64,000 nt of DNA from Paracidovorax avenae ATCC 19860. GTDB taxonomy: Bacteria > Pseudomonadota > Gammaproteobacteria > Burkholderiales > Burkholderiaceae_C. The stretch spans positions 620,001 through 684,000 of the forward strand of contig NC_015138.1 of NCBI RefSeq assembly GCF_000176855.2. The letters are read 5' to 3'. Made by a program: the position numbers and the translations under genes. Shown here one piece after another: positions 21,412-30,117 of this stretch. The notes under the pieces are model-generated. The model had not been told where the DNA came from. It searched no databases and worked only from the letters and a program-made list of their open reading frames with translations. Every line of letters starts with the position of its first letter. Within the stretch, counting starts at the first letter, position 1.

Positions 21412-22014
21412 ATGCTCGAGCAACGCATCCAACAGCATTTCATCGACAGCGCGGATCTCAAGTACCAGGCCGCGCAAATCCTCAGTCAACCCATCGGGGC
21501 GGCCGTGCAGGCCATCCTGGCGTGCGTCACCAGCGGAGCCAAGGTCCTGGCCTGCGGCAGCGGGGCGGCCTCCGCGCAGGCGCGGCAGTTCGCGGCGCTC
21601 TGCGTGGCCGGCTTCGAGCGGGAGCGGCCCGAACTGGCGGCCGTTGCGCTGGAGCCCGATGCGCTCTGGTCCGCGCCCGGCATGCCCGGCGGCGATGCGC
21701 AGGTGCTGGCGCGCCAGGTGAGGGCGCTCGGCCAGGCGGGCGACGTGCTTCTGGCGGTGGCCGACGGCAGCGCGGCCACCGATGCCGCGCTGGTCGAGGC
21801 CATCCAGTCCGCGCACGAGCGGGACATGACCGTGATCGCCCTTACCGGGCGGGGCAGTGCCGCGCTGGCCGGGCTGCTGCGCGAGACGGACGTGCTGATC
21901 GAGGTGCCGCACGACCGTGCGGCCCGTGTGCGCGAAGTGCATGCGCTGGTGCTGCACTGTCTGTGCGATGGGGTGGATGCCCAGTTATTTGGTGAACAGG
22001 AGATACCGCTATGA
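21412..22014 (+). CDS. diaA: SIS-domain protein (DiaA / phosphoheptose isomerase-like)
   Basis: A 200-residue SIS-domain protein of the GmhA/DiaA group. The N-terminal helices (MLEQRIQQHFIDSADLKYQA) precede the SIS fold. The phosphosugar-binding loop GSGAASAQARQFAA diverges from the isomerase consensus, which favours the DiaA-like role of binding DnaA over sugar isomerisation. Position between yraN and dolP matches E. coli diaA. The stop overlaps the next ATG in an ATGA arrangement at 22011-22014, so dolP is translationally coupled. Confidence 0.75.
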   Translation: MLEQRIQQHFIDSADLKYQAAQILSQPIGAAVQAILACVTSGAKVLACGSGAASAQARQFAALCVAGFERERPELAAVALEPDALWSAPGMPGGDAQVLARQVRALGQAGDVLLAVADGSAATDAALVEAIQSAHERDMTVIALTGRGSAALAGLLRETDVLIEVPHDRAARVREVHALVLHCLCDGVDAQLFGEQEIPL

Positions 22015-22667
22015 CCTTGCAGACGTTGACCCGTACCACTGGCGCCGTGCTGGCCGCCGTCGCCCTGGGAACGGCGCTTTCGGCATGCGCGCCGCTGGTG
22101 ATCGGCGGCGCCGCCGTGGGCACCATGATGGCCGCGGACCGGCGCACCACCGGGACCCAGGTGGAGGACGAGACCATCGAACTGCGCGCAGGCAACCGGC
22201 TGCGCGACACCTTCGGTGACCGGGTCCACGTGAACGTGACCAGCTACAACCGCCAGGTGCTGCTGACGGGCGAGGTGCCCTCCCAGCAGGACAAGGAGCG
22301 GGTGGAGCAGACGGTGCTGACCGTCGAGAACGTGCGCTCGGTGGTGAACGACCTGGCGGTGATGTCGGCCAGCACGCTCTCGCAGCGCGCCAACGACACG
22401 CTGATCACGGGCAAGGTGCGCGCCAGCCTGGTGGACGCCAAGGACATCTTCGCGACCGCCTTCAAGGTAGTGACGGAGCGCAACACCGTCTATCTGATGG
22501 GCCGCGTGACGCAGCGTGAGGCGGACCGTGCCACGGAGATCGCGCGCGGCGTGAACGACGTGCGCAAGGTGGTGCGCGTGTTCGAGATCGTCTCGGAGCA
22601 GGAACTGGCGCGCGGCTTCTCGCAGCAGCCCCAGACCCCGGCACCGGTCACCACGGATAGCAAGTAA
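22011..22667 (+). CDS. dolP: BON-domain outer-membrane lipoprotein (DolP/YraP)
   Basis: A 218-residue lipoprotein. The signal peptide ends with the lipobox LSAC (Cys26). Two BON domains follow, about residues 48-116 and 126-192, the first with VNVTSYNRQVLLTGEVP, the second with AFKVVTERNTVYLMGRVT. DolP binds anionic phospholipids at the outer membrane and supports envelope integrity and the BAM complex. The C-terminal tail is proline- and glutamine-rich. It overlaps the diaA-like gene by 4 bp. Confidence 0.88.
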   Translation: MTLQTLTRTTGAVLAAVALGTALSACAPLVIGGAAVGTMMAADRRTTGTQVEDETIELRAGNRLRDTFGDRVHVNVTSYNRQVLLTGEVPSQQDKERVEQTVLTVENVRSVVNDLAVMSASTLSQRANDTLITGKVRASLVDAKDIFATAFKVVTERNTVYLMGRVTQREADRATEIARGVNDVRKVVRVFEIVSEQELARGFSQQPQTPAPVTTDSK

Positions 22668-22766
22668 GAGGCACTCCCTGGGCGACTGCGCCGCTTCCCC
22701 GCTCTCGCCGTGCGCAGCACGGTGGGCAGGGCGGAGTGAGGACCGCGGCGGTTTCTTGCGCCGTAC
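22668..22766. other. convergent spacer with hairpin and repeat-like start
   Basis: CCGTGC (22708-22713) pairs with GCACGG (22717-22722) around GCA between two convergent genes and may serve both 3' ends. The stretch starting near 22671 resembles the GC-rich element at 5316-5482. Confidence 0.35.
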
Positions 22767-23705
22767 TCAGTTGTTCTTCGGCTTTTTCATGCCCAGGCGG
22801 GTGATGAGGCTCGACGTGTCCCAGCGCGCGCCGCCGGCCTGCTGGACGTCGGCATAGAACTGGTCGACGAGGGCGGTGAGGGGCAGGCGGGAGCCGTTGC
22901 GGTGGGCCTCCTGGAGCACCAGCCCCAGGTCCTTGCGCATCCAGTCCACGGCGAAGCCGAAGTCGAAGCGGCCCTCCACCATGGTCTTGCCGCGGTTGTC
23001 CATCTGCCAGCTCTGGGCGGCGCCCTTGCCGATCACGTCGAGCACCAGCGGCATGTCCAGCCCCGCATGCTGGCCGAAGGCGATCGCTTCCGACAGGCCC
23101 TGCACGATGCCCGCGATGCAGATCTGGTTGACCATCTTGGCGAGCTGTCCGGCGCCGCTGTCGCCGATGCGCGTGAAGGCGCGCGAGAAGGCCATCGCCA
23201 CGGGGCGTACGTTGTCGAATGCTTCGGCGTCACCGCCGCACATGACAGTGAGCTGGCCGTTCTGCGCGCCGGCCTGGCCGCCGGAGACGGGGGCATCGAT
23301 GAAGCGCAGGCCCAGCGTGCGGGCGGCCCGGTCCAGTTCGCGCGCGACTTCGGCGGACGCGGTGGTGTGGTCCACGAAGACCGCGCCCGGCTGCATGCCG
23401 GCGAAGGCGCCGTCGGCACCGAGCACGACGGCGCGCAGGTCGTCGTCGTTGCCCACGCAGCAGAACACGATGTCCGCGCCCTGGGCGGCCTCGCGCGGGG
23501 TGGCTGCATGCCGGGCGCCGGCAGCCTGGGTGAATTCTTCGCACCAGGCAGCGGCCTTGGCGGCGGTCCGGTTGTAGACGGTGACCTGGTGGCCGGCGAG
23601 CGCCAGGTGTCCCGCCATCGGGTAGCCCATGACGCCCAGGCCCAGGAAGGCGACCTTGCGCGAGGGAAGAGCGTCATAGCTGCGCGGTGCGGTGCTGGAT
23701 GGCAT
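22767..23705 (-). CDS. NAD(P)-dependent 3-hydroxyisobutyrate dehydrogenase-type reductase
   Basis: A 312-residue beta-hydroxyacid dehydrogenase. The Rossmann motif FLGLGVMGYPMAGHL is near residues 20-34, the substrate-binding block DAPVSGGQAGAQNGQLTVMCGG is in the middle, and the catalytic lysine lies in GQLAKMVNQ. The family includes 3-hydroxyisobutyrate dehydrogenase, tartronate semialdehyde reductase and glyoxylate/succinic semialdehyde reductases; the substrate here cannot be fixed from sequence. It is downstream of the pil genes on the same strand but probably an independent unit. Confidence 0.85.
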   Translation of the reverse strand: MPSSTAPRSYDALPSRKVAFLGLGVMGYPMAGHLALAGHQVTVYNRTAAKAAAWCEEFTQAAGARHAATPREAAQGADIVFCCVGNDDDLRAVVLGADGAFAGMQPGAVFVDHTTASAEVARELDRAARTLGLRFIDAPVSGGQAGAQNGQLTVMCGGDAEAFDNVRPVAMAFSRAFTRIGDSGAGQLAKMVNQICIAGIVQGLSEAIAFGQHAGLDMPLVLDVIGKGAAQSWQMDNRGKTMVEGRFDFGFAVDWMRKDLGLVLQEAHRNGSRLPLTALVDQFYADVQQAGGARWDTSSLITRLGMKKPKNN

Positions 23706-23788
23706 GGGGTGGTCTCCTGTCGGGTGCTCGTGAACGGTGGAAAAGACAACGCCCGCCGGGCTGCGGCGGGCGCGGCGCGGAAATGGCG

Positions 23789-24925
23789 TCAGACGATGGC
23801 GAAGTGCTCGGTGCCGGACGACAGGTCGGTGCTGCGGGCGCGCTGGCTGCCGAGCTTGATCTGCAGCCGCAGGTCGTTGAGCGAGTCGGCGTTGCGCAGG
23901 GCGTCCTCGTAGCCGATGACGTTGGCCTCGAAGAGGTCGAACAGCGACTGGTCGAAGGTCTGCATGCCGAGGTTGCGGCTCTTCTTCATGATCTCCTTGA
24001 TCTCGGCGACTTCACCCTTGAAGATCAGGTCGGCGATCAGGGGCGTGTTGAGCATGACTTCCACCGCCGCGGCGCGGCCCTTGCCGTCCTGCTTGGGGAT
24101 GAGCCGCTGGGACACCATGGCGCGCAGGTTGAGCGACAGGTCCATGAGCAGCTGCGCGCGCCGTTCCTCGGGGAAGAAGTTGATGATCCGGTCCAGCGCC
24201 TGGTTGGCGCTGTTGGCGTGCAGCGTGGCGAGGCACAGGTGGCCGGTCTCGGAGAAGGCGATGGCATGGTCCATGGTCTCGCGGTCGCGGATTTCTCCCA
24301 TGAGGATCACGTCGGGCGCCTGGCGCAGCGTGTTCTTGAGGGCCGCCTCCCAGCTGTCGGTGTCCAGGCCCACCTCGCGCTGGGTGACCACGCAGTTCTT
24401 GTGCGGGTGCACGAACTCGATGGGGTCTTCCACCGTGATGATGTGGCCGAAGGAGTTCTCGTTGCGCCAGTCCACCATGGCCGCGAGGGTGGTGGACTTG
24501 CCCGAGCCGGTGGCACCCACGAGGATGCACAGCCCGCGCTTGGACATGGTGATTTCCTTGAGCACCTGCGGCACGCCCAGCCCGTCGATGGTGGGCAGCG
24601 TGAGCGGGATGGTCCGCAGCACCATGCCCACGCGGCCCTGCTGGATGAAGGCGTTCACGCGGAAGCGGCCGATGCCCGCGGGGGATATGGCGAAGTTGCA
24701 TTCCTTCGTGCGCTCGAAATCCGCCACCTGCTTGTCGCTCATGATGGCGCGCGCAAGGGTGAGGGTGTGCGCCGGCGTGAGCGGCTGGGGGGAGACCTTC
24801 GTGACCTTCCCGTCCACCTTGATGGCAGGGGGGAATTCCGCCGTGATGAAAAGGTCGCTGCCGCCGCGCCCCACCATGAGCTTCAGCAGGTCGTTGATGA
24901 ATTTGCTGGCCTGATCGCGTTCCAT
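23789..24925 (-). CDS. pilU: type IV pilus retraction ATPase PilU
   Basis: A 378-residue hexameric secretion-family ATPase. Walker A is GATGSGKST, Walker B region VILMGEIRDRETM, and the His-box FSETGHLCLATLHANSANQ. The tail is longer than PilT and ends RSTDLSSGTEHFAIV, as in PilU. In Pseudomonas and others, PilU assists PilT in pilus retraction and twitching. It follows a cyclic-nucleotide-binding gene and pilT on the same strand, probably one operon. Confidence 0.93.
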   Translation of the reverse strand: MERDQASKFINDLLKLMVGRGGSDLFITAEFPPAIKVDGKVTKVSPQPLTPAHTLTLARAIMSDKQVADFERTKECNFAISPAGIGRFRVNAFIQQGRVGMVLRTIPLTLPTIDGLGVPQVLKEITMSKRGLCILVGATGSGKSTTLAAMVDWRNENSFGHIITVEDPIEFVHPHKNCVVTQREVGLDTDSWEAALKNTLRQAPDVILMGEIRDRETMDHAIAFSETGHLCLATLHANSANQALDRIINFFPEERRAQLLMDLSLNLRAMVSQRLIPKQDGKGRAAAVEVMLNTPLIADLIFKGEVAEIKEIMKKSRNLGMQTFDQSLFDLFEANVIGYEDALRNADSLNDLRLQIKLGSQRARSTDLSSGTEHFAIV

Positions 24926-24952
24926 TCAGTGCTCCGGTCGTGCGCCGCGGCG

Positions 24953-25591
24953 TCAGCGCTGGCTGTCGCTCAGGCGGGCGCTGACGACCCGCAGGCGCTG
25001 CGAGAGCTTGCGCGCAAGCAGGGCGACCAGGCTCGCGGCGAGCTGGGGGTCCTTGGCCATCATGTCGTCCAGGGCCTCGGCGCTGAGCACGGCGATCTCG
25101 CAGTCGGTCAGCGTGGTGCAGGCGGAGAAGCGGATGCCGCTGTCCAGCAGCGACATCTCGCCGAGGATGTCGCCCGGGCGGGTTTCCGCGAGCCGCAGGT
25201 GCTCGCCCCAGGGCTGCACACGGTCCACGGCGATGGTGCCGGTCAGCAGCACGACCATGAAGTTGCCGTATTCGTCCTGGCGGATGACGTCGCGGTCGGC
25301 GGGCACGGCCGCGAAATGGAAGAACCGCTCCATGCGCTCGACGGCGGAGGCGTCGAGGTGGGCCATGTAGCGGTCCTTCGACCAGAGCGCCTGCAGCAGC
25401 TTGCCGCCCCGGCTTGCGGGCAGGCGCTGCGCAGCGACCTCCACGGCGCGGGCTTCCCAGGGCACGAGCATGGAGCTGTCCACGCCCTGGCCGGCGAAGG
25501 CCGTGGTGAAAAAGACCGAATCGCTGGCGCCTTCGCCGCCGGACTTGTTGCCGCGGGACTTGGCTTTGAGCAGGCCGAGGATGCCTTTCAT
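24953..25591 (-). CDS. cyclic-nucleotide-binding-domain protein between pilT and pilU
   Basis: A 212-residue protein with one cNMP-binding-type beta-barrel domain at about residues 85-195 (RFFHFAAVPADRDVIRQDEYGN, then RPGDILGEMSLLDSGIRFSACTTLTDCEI). The phosphate-binding cassette has GEMSLLDSGIRFSA, close to the consensus FGELALMYxxPRAA but divergent, so ligand binding is uncertain. There is no DNA-binding domain. Its position between pilT and pilU suggests that it tunes pilus retraction; this is inference from context. Confidence 0.8.
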   Translation of the reverse strand: MKGILGLLKAKSRGNKSGGEGASDSVFFTTAFAGQGVDSSMLVPWEARAVEVAAQRLPASRGGKLLQALWSKDRYMAHLDASAVERMERFFHFAAVPADRDVIRQDEYGNFMVVLLTGTIAVDRVQPWGEHLRLAETRPGDILGEMSLLDSGIRFSACTTLTDCEIAVLSAEALDDMMAKDPQLAASLVALLARKLSQRLRVVSARLSDSQR

Positions 25592-25678
25592 GGAGATGCT
25601 CCGGTGCGCGCGCGGCGGTGCTGGATGTCTGCCGCGCGGTGTGTTGGGGGATGGGGGGATGGGGCGCCCGGGGCGGTG

Positions 25679-26722
25679 TCAGCCCGGGAAGTTCTCCGGA
25701 ATCTTGGCCTTGCCGCGGGCTTCCGCGGGGCTGATGATGTTGCGCCGCACGAGGTCGGTGAGGTTCTGGTCCAGCGTCTGCATGCCGACGCTGCTGCTGG
25801 TCTGGATGGTGGAGTACATCTGCGCCACCTTGGCCTCGCGGATCAGGTTGCGGATGGCGCTGGTGCCCAGCATGATCTCGTGCGCCGCCACGCGGCCCTG
25901 GCCGTCCTTGGTCTTGCACAGCGTCTGGGAGATCACGGCCTGCAGCGATTCGGACAGCATGGCGCGCACCATCTCCTTTTCCTCGGCGGGGAACACGTCG
26001 ATGATCCGGTCGATGGTCTTGGCGGCGCTGGAGGTGTGCAGGGTGCCGAACACGAGGTGGCCCGTCTCGGCGGCCGTCATGGCCAGGCGGATGGTCTCGA
26101 GGTCGCGCATTTCACCCACGAGGATGGCGTCCGGGTCTTCGCGCAGCGCGGATTTCAGCGCGGCGGCGAAGGACAGCGTCATCGGCCCGACCTCGCGCTG
26201 GTTGATCAGGCACTTCTTGGAGTCGTGCACGAACTCGATCGGGTCTTCCACCGTGAGGATGTGCCCGTACTCGGTCTCGTTGAGGTGGTTCACCATGGCC
26301 GCGAGCGTGGTGGACTTGCCCGAGCCCGTGGGGCCGGTGACGAGCACGAGGCCGCGCGGCTTGAGGGCGAGGTCGGCGAAGATGCGCGGGGCATTGAGTT
26401 GCTCGAGCGTGAGGATCTTGCTCGGGATGGTCCGGAACACGGCGGCCGCGCCGCGGTTCTGGTTGAAGGCGTTGACCCGGAAGCGCGCCAGGCCCTCGAT
26501 CTCGAACGAGAAGTCCACTTCCAGGAACTCCTCGTACACCTTGCGCTGGGCATCGCTCATGATGTCGTACACCATGGCATGCACCGTCTTGTGGTCGAGC
26601 GCATCGACGTTGATGCGGCGCACGTCGCCATGCACGCGGATCATCGGAGGCAGGCCCGCGGACAGGTGCAGGTCGGAAGCCTTGTTCTTCACGCTGAAGG
26701 CGAGCAGTTGGGTGATGTCCAC
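25679..26722 (-). CDS. pilT: type IV pilus retraction ATPase PilT
   Basis: A 347-residue ATPase. The start is the GTG at 26722 (MDITQLLAFSV), matching known PilT N-termini and preceded by AAGGG. Walker A GPTGSGKST, Walker B AILVGEMRDLETI, His-box AAETGHLVFGTLHTSSA and the PilT-specific AIRNLIRE motif are all present; the protein ends KIPENFPG. It powers pilus disassembly for twitching motility. It is divergent from yggS with only 41 bp between start codons. Confidence 0.96.
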   Translation of the reverse strand: MDITQLLAFSVKNKASDLHLSAGLPPMIRVHGDVRRINVDALDHKTVHAMVYDIMSDAQRKVYEEFLEVDFSFEIEGLARFRVNAFNQNRGAAAVFRTIPSKILTLEQLNAPRIFADLALKPRGLVLVTGPTGSGKSTTLAAMVNHLNETEYGHILTVEDPIEFVHDSKKCLINQREVGPMTLSFAAALKSALREDPDAILVGEMRDLETIRLAMTAAETGHLVFGTLHTSSAAKTIDRIIDVFPAEEKEMVRAMLSESLQAVISQTLCKTKDGQGRVAAHEIMLGTSAIRNLIREAKVAQMYSTIQTSSSVGMQTLDQNLTDLVRRNIISPAEARGKAKIPENFPG

Positions 26723-26763
26723 GAAAAGCCCTTGGTCGTTTGGTACGCTTGAGAGCAATCATT

Positions 26764-27486
26764 ATGACGACGATTGGTAACAACCTCCAAGGGGTCCTGG
26801 ACCGCATCGCGCAGGCCTGCGCGGGGGCGGGCCGGGCGCCCTCCAGCGTGCGGCTGCTGGCCGTTTCCAAGACCTTCGGCGCCCCGGCCGTCCGCGAGGC
26901 GGCGCTGGCGGGGCAGAGGGCGTTCGGCGAGAACTACATCCAGGAGGGCGTCGAGAAGATCGTTGCCCTGGGTGCGCCAGAGTCCGGCCTCGCCCATGCG
27001 CTGGAATGGCACTGCATCGGCCCCGTGCAGAGCAACAAGACACGGCTGGTGGCGGAGCATTTCGACTGGGTGCACACGGTGGACCGCCCCAAGACGGCCG
27101 AGCGCCTGTCGCAGCAGCGCCCGGACCACCTGCCGGCGCTGCAGGTGTGCATCCAGGTGAACGTGGACGGCGGCGCCACCAAGGCGGGCCTGCCGCCGGA
27201 CGAGGTGCCCGGCCTGGCCCTGGCCGTGGCGCGGCTGCCACGCCTGAGGCTGCGGGGGCTCATGGCCATCCCCGAGCCGGCTCCGGACTTCGCGGCGCAG
27301 TTCTCGGTGCATGCGCAGGCGAGGGCGCTCTTCGACCGCCTGCGCGCATCCGGCGCTCCGGGCCTGGAGGACTTCGACACGCTCTCGCTGGGCATGACGG
27401 CCGACCTGGAGGCCGCCATCCACGCGGGCAGCACCATGGTGCGCGTGGGCAGCGGGATCTTCGGCGCGCGCAGCTACCCGCGCTAA
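26764..27486 (+). CDS. yggS: PLP-binding homeostasis protein YggS/PLPBP
   Basis: A 240-residue alanine-racemase-like barrel without a second domain. The PLP lysine is in LLAVSKTF (about residue 35). Conserved blocks are GENYIQEG, WHCIGPVQSNK and LSLGMTADLEAAIHAGSTMVRVGSGIFG. The family keeps vitamin B6 and amino/keto-acid pools in balance and has no known catalytic activity. The ATG at 26764 is preferred over an upstream frame start. Divergent pilT-yggS is a common arrangement in proteobacteria. Confidence 0.93.
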   Translation: MTTIGNNLQGVLDRIAQACAGAGRAPSSVRLLAVSKTFGAPAVREAALAGQRAFGENYIQEGVEKIVALGAPESGLAHALEWHCIGPVQSNKTRLVAEHFDWVHTVDRPKTAERLSQQRPDHLPALQVCIQVNVDGGATKAGLPPDEVPGLALAVARLPRLRLRGLMAIPEPAPDFAAQFSVHAQARALFDRLRASGAPGLEDFDTLSLGMTADLEAAIHAGSTMVRVGSGIFGARSYPR

Positions 27487-27497
27487 GGAGCGCAGGG

Positions 27498-28562
27498 TCA
27501 GCCCTGGAATGCCTCGACGCAGCCCAGGGTGTGTTCGACGTCTTCGGGGCCCACGTCCAGGTGGGTGACCCAGCGCAGGCGGATCTGCCCGCCGCAGAGG
27601 CTGCGCGTGACGTAGATGCCGTGCTGGGACAGCCAGGCCATGAGGGCCGGGGCGATGTCGGAGTGCACGTCGGTGAACAGGATGTTGGTGTGCGCGGAGG
27701 CCACGCTGAGGCGCCGGCGCAGCACCGGATGGCTGCGGCCGACCTCCGCCAGGCCCTCGGCCAGCGAGCGTAGCAGGGTGTGGTCGTCCGCCATGCGGCG
27801 CACGTGGTGGTCCAGGGCATAGTGCCCTGCGGCCGCGAGCATGCCGACCTGCCGCATGGCGCCGCCCAGCATCTTGCGGGTGCGCCGGGCACGGGCGATG
27901 AACTCATGGGAGCCGAGCAGCAGGGAGCCCACGGGGGCGCCCAGGCCCTTGCTCAGGCAGATCGAGGCGGAGTCGAAGTGCGCGCAGATGGCGCGCGCCT
28001 CGTCGTACACGTCCGTGCCGTGGGCCATGGCGTTGGCGGTGGCCGCATTGAACAGGCGGGCGCCGTCGAGGTGCATGGACAGCTGGCGGCTGCGCGCGAG
28101 GGCGGCCACGTCGGCGATGTACGGGTTGGGCAGGACCTGCCCGCCGGCCGTGTTTTCCAGCACCACGAGGCGGGTGCGGGCGAAGTGCGGGTCGTCCGGC
28201 TTGATGGCGGACGCGATATCGCGCAGGCACAACGTGCCGTCGGCGCGGTTCTCGATGGGCTGGGGATGGATGGAGCCCAGCGTCGCCATGCCGCCGCCTT
28301 CCCAGCGGTAGGTGTGCCAGCTCTGGCCCACGATGGCTTCGTCCCCCCGCTGGCAGTGGCCCATGAGCGCGATGAGGTTGGCCTGCGTGCCGCTGGGGGC
28401 GAACAGCGCGGCGTCGAATCCCAGGAGTTCCGCGGCATGGTTCTGCAGGTCGTTCACGGAAGGGTCGTCGCCGAAGACGTCGTCGCCCAGGGGGGCGGTC
28501 TGCATGGCTTCACGCATGGCCGCGGTGGGCTGCGTGACGGTGTCGCTGCGGAAGTCGTGCAT
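27498..28562 (-). CDS. ltaE: low-specificity L-threonine aldolase
   Basis: A 354-residue PLP enzyme that splits threonine/allo-threonine to glycine and acetaldehyde. It starts at MHDFRSDTVTQPT (ATG 28562), the standard LtaE N-terminus; a longer frame upstream is not supported. The PLP lysine is in CLSKGLGAPVGS. HLDGARLFNAA and the end IRLRWVTHLD are typical. It is convergent with yggS. Confidence 0.9.
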   Translation of the reverse strand: MHDFRSDTVTQPTAAMREAMQTAPLGDDVFGDDPSVNDLQNHAAELLGFDAALFAPSGTQANLIALMGHCQRGDEAIVGQSWHTYRWEGGGMATLGSIHPQPIENRADGTLCLRDIASAIKPDDPHFARTRLVVLENTAGGQVLPNPYIADVAALARSRQLSMHLDGARLFNAATANAMAHGTDVYDEARAICAHFDSASICLSKGLGAPVGSLLLGSHEFIARARRTRKMLGGAMRQVGMLAAAGHYALDHHVRRMADDHTLLRSLAEGLAEVGRSHPVLRRRLSVASAHTNILFTDVHSDIAPALMAWLSQHGIYVTRSLCGGQIRLRWVTHLDVGPEDVEHTLGCVEAFQG

Positions 28563-28766
28563 CGGAAGGGGCTCCTGGGAGGCTGGAGAAGGGGCGGGCT
28601 TCGGCTGCGATAGTAGCTGCGGCGACCCGCTGCGGGAGCGAAACGGGGGCAAATCCCCTCTGGAGGCGGGTGCGCCCCCGCCTGCGGGAGGTGTAAGCTG
28701 GGGCGCTTCGCGCTGTTCCCGTTACAGGGACTGCCCCCTTTCCCGTTTTCAAGGAGTTGCCCCGCC

Positions 28767-29906
28767 ATGCCCGGTCTGTTGCCCGATGTCGATCCCGATG
28801 GCCTGCTGGAGTTCTCGGTCGTGTACACCGACCGGGCTCTCAACCATATGTCCCGCCGCTTCGCCGCGGTGGTGCAGGACATCCTCGCCACGCTGAAGTC
28901 GGTGTACGGCGCCCACACCGCCGTGCTCGTTCCCGGCAGCGGCACGTTCGGCATGGAGGCGGCGGCCCGCCAGTTCGCCAACCGTGAGAAGGTGCTGATC
29001 GTGCGCAATGGCTGGTTCAGCTACCGCTGGAGCCAGATTTTCGACGCGGGCGGCCTGGGCGGCGGTGCCGTGGTCTGCCAGGCGCGCCAGCAGGGCGAGG
29101 GCCCGCAGGCCCCCTGGGCGCCGTGCCCGGCCGCCGAGGTGGCGCAGGCCATCCGCGCCGAGCGGCCGAAGGTGGTGTTCGCTCCGCATGTGGAGACGGC
29201 CAGCGGCATCCTGCTGCCGGACGACTACCTGCGCACCGTGGCAGAGGCGGCACACGAGGTGGGCGCGCTGTTCGTGCTGGACTGCGTGGCTTCCGGCGCG
29301 ATGTGGGTGGACATGCGTGCCACGGGTGTGGACGTGCTCATCTCCGCGCCGCAGAAGGGCTGGAGCGGCTCGCCCTGCTGCGCCATGGTCATGCTGAGCG
29401 AGCGCGCGCGGCAGGCGATCGAGGGCACGCAGAGTTCCAGCTTCTCCTGCGACCTCAAGAAGTGGATGCAGATCGCGGAAGGCTACGAGAAGGGGCAGCA
29501 TGCCTACCACACGACCATGCCGACCGATGCGCTCGTGCGGCTGCGGGACGTGATGTTCGAGACCCGCGACGACGGCTTCGAGCGGGTGCGCGAGCGGCAG
29601 ATCGAACTGGGCGCGAAGGTGCGCGCGCTGCTGGAGTCGCGCGGGTTCCCGAGCGTGGCGGCCGAGGGCTGGAAGGCGCCGGGCGTGGTGGTGAGCTACA
29701 CCACCGATCCGGGCATCCAGAGCGGCCGGAAGTTCCTGGAGGCCGGCTTGCAGACGGCCGCGGGCGTGCCGCTGCAGTGCGGCGAGGGCCCGGATTTCCA
29801 GACGTTCCGCCTGGGCCTCTTCGGGCTGGACAAGTGGCGCGACGTGGACCGCACGGTCGGTCACCTTGCCGCGGCCCTGGACCGCATCGCGCCCGCCCAG
29901 GGCTGA
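28767..29906 (+). CDS. class V aminotransferase
   Basis: A 379-residue PLP-dependent class V aminotransferase. The PLP lysine is in SAPQKGWSGSP. VLVPGSGTFGMEAAARQF binds the phosphate, and FVLDCVASGAMWVDM carries the aspartate that contacts the pyridine nitrogen. The nearest characterised relatives are serine-glyoxylate / alanine-glyoxylate-type aminotransferases, but the substrates cannot be named from sequence. An AAGGAG site precedes the ATG. It is divergent from ltaE, which also handles glycine-related substrates. Confidence 0.85.
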   Translation: MPGLLPDVDPDGLLEFSVVYTDRALNHMSRRFAAVVQDILATLKSVYGAHTAVLVPGSGTFGMEAAARQFANREKVLIVRNGWFSYRWSQIFDAGGLGGGAVVCQARQQGEGPQAPWAPCPAAEVAQAIRAERPKVVFAPHVETASGILLPDDYLRTVAEAAHEVGALFVLDCVASGAMWVDMRATGVDVLISAPQKGWSGSPCCAMVMLSERARQAIEGTQSSSFSCDLKKWMQIAEGYEKGQHAYHTTMPTDALVRLRDVMFETRDDGFERVRERQIELGAKVRALLESRGFPSVAAEGWKAPGVVVSYTTDPGIQSGRKFLEAGLQTAAGVPLQCGEGPDFQTFRLGLFGLDKWRDVDRTVGHLAAALDRIAPAQG

Positions 29907-30117
29907 AACCACACCGGGCGCGGCAGAGCACCAAGAGCTGCCGACACAACCCAGCGAAGCGGCCCTGGCCAGGCGTCCCGTCGCAGGCAGTACATCAGGT
30001 ACGACAGGACGGAACAACAACGCAAGGGGGGGCGTGTTGGTGGCTCTAAACCGCCAAGCCCGTACGGGCAACAGTTCCTTACGCCCCGCCGGGCGGCGGG
30101 CGGGCTATTCTCCGGGC
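29907..30117. other. spacer with a tRNA-like T-arm relic and a 12-bp palindrome
   Basis: A 6-bp stem TGGTGG (30038-30043) / CCGCCA (30051-30056), with one G-T wobble, holds a 7-nt loop CTCTAAA, the size of a tRNA T-arm. The antisense translation reads GGLEPPT then CSVLSY at the spacing seen when real tRNA genes are translated backwards. The anticodon arm and acceptor do not fold well, so it is at best a decayed tRNA. GCCCGTACGGGC (30058-30069) is a perfect palindrome. No gene is seen. Confidence 0.35.

Noticed and set aside
23687..26752. 1021-codon plus-strand frame across pilU-pilT
   Set aside because: It is antisense to pilU, the cNMP-binding gene and pilT, whose motifs are complete.
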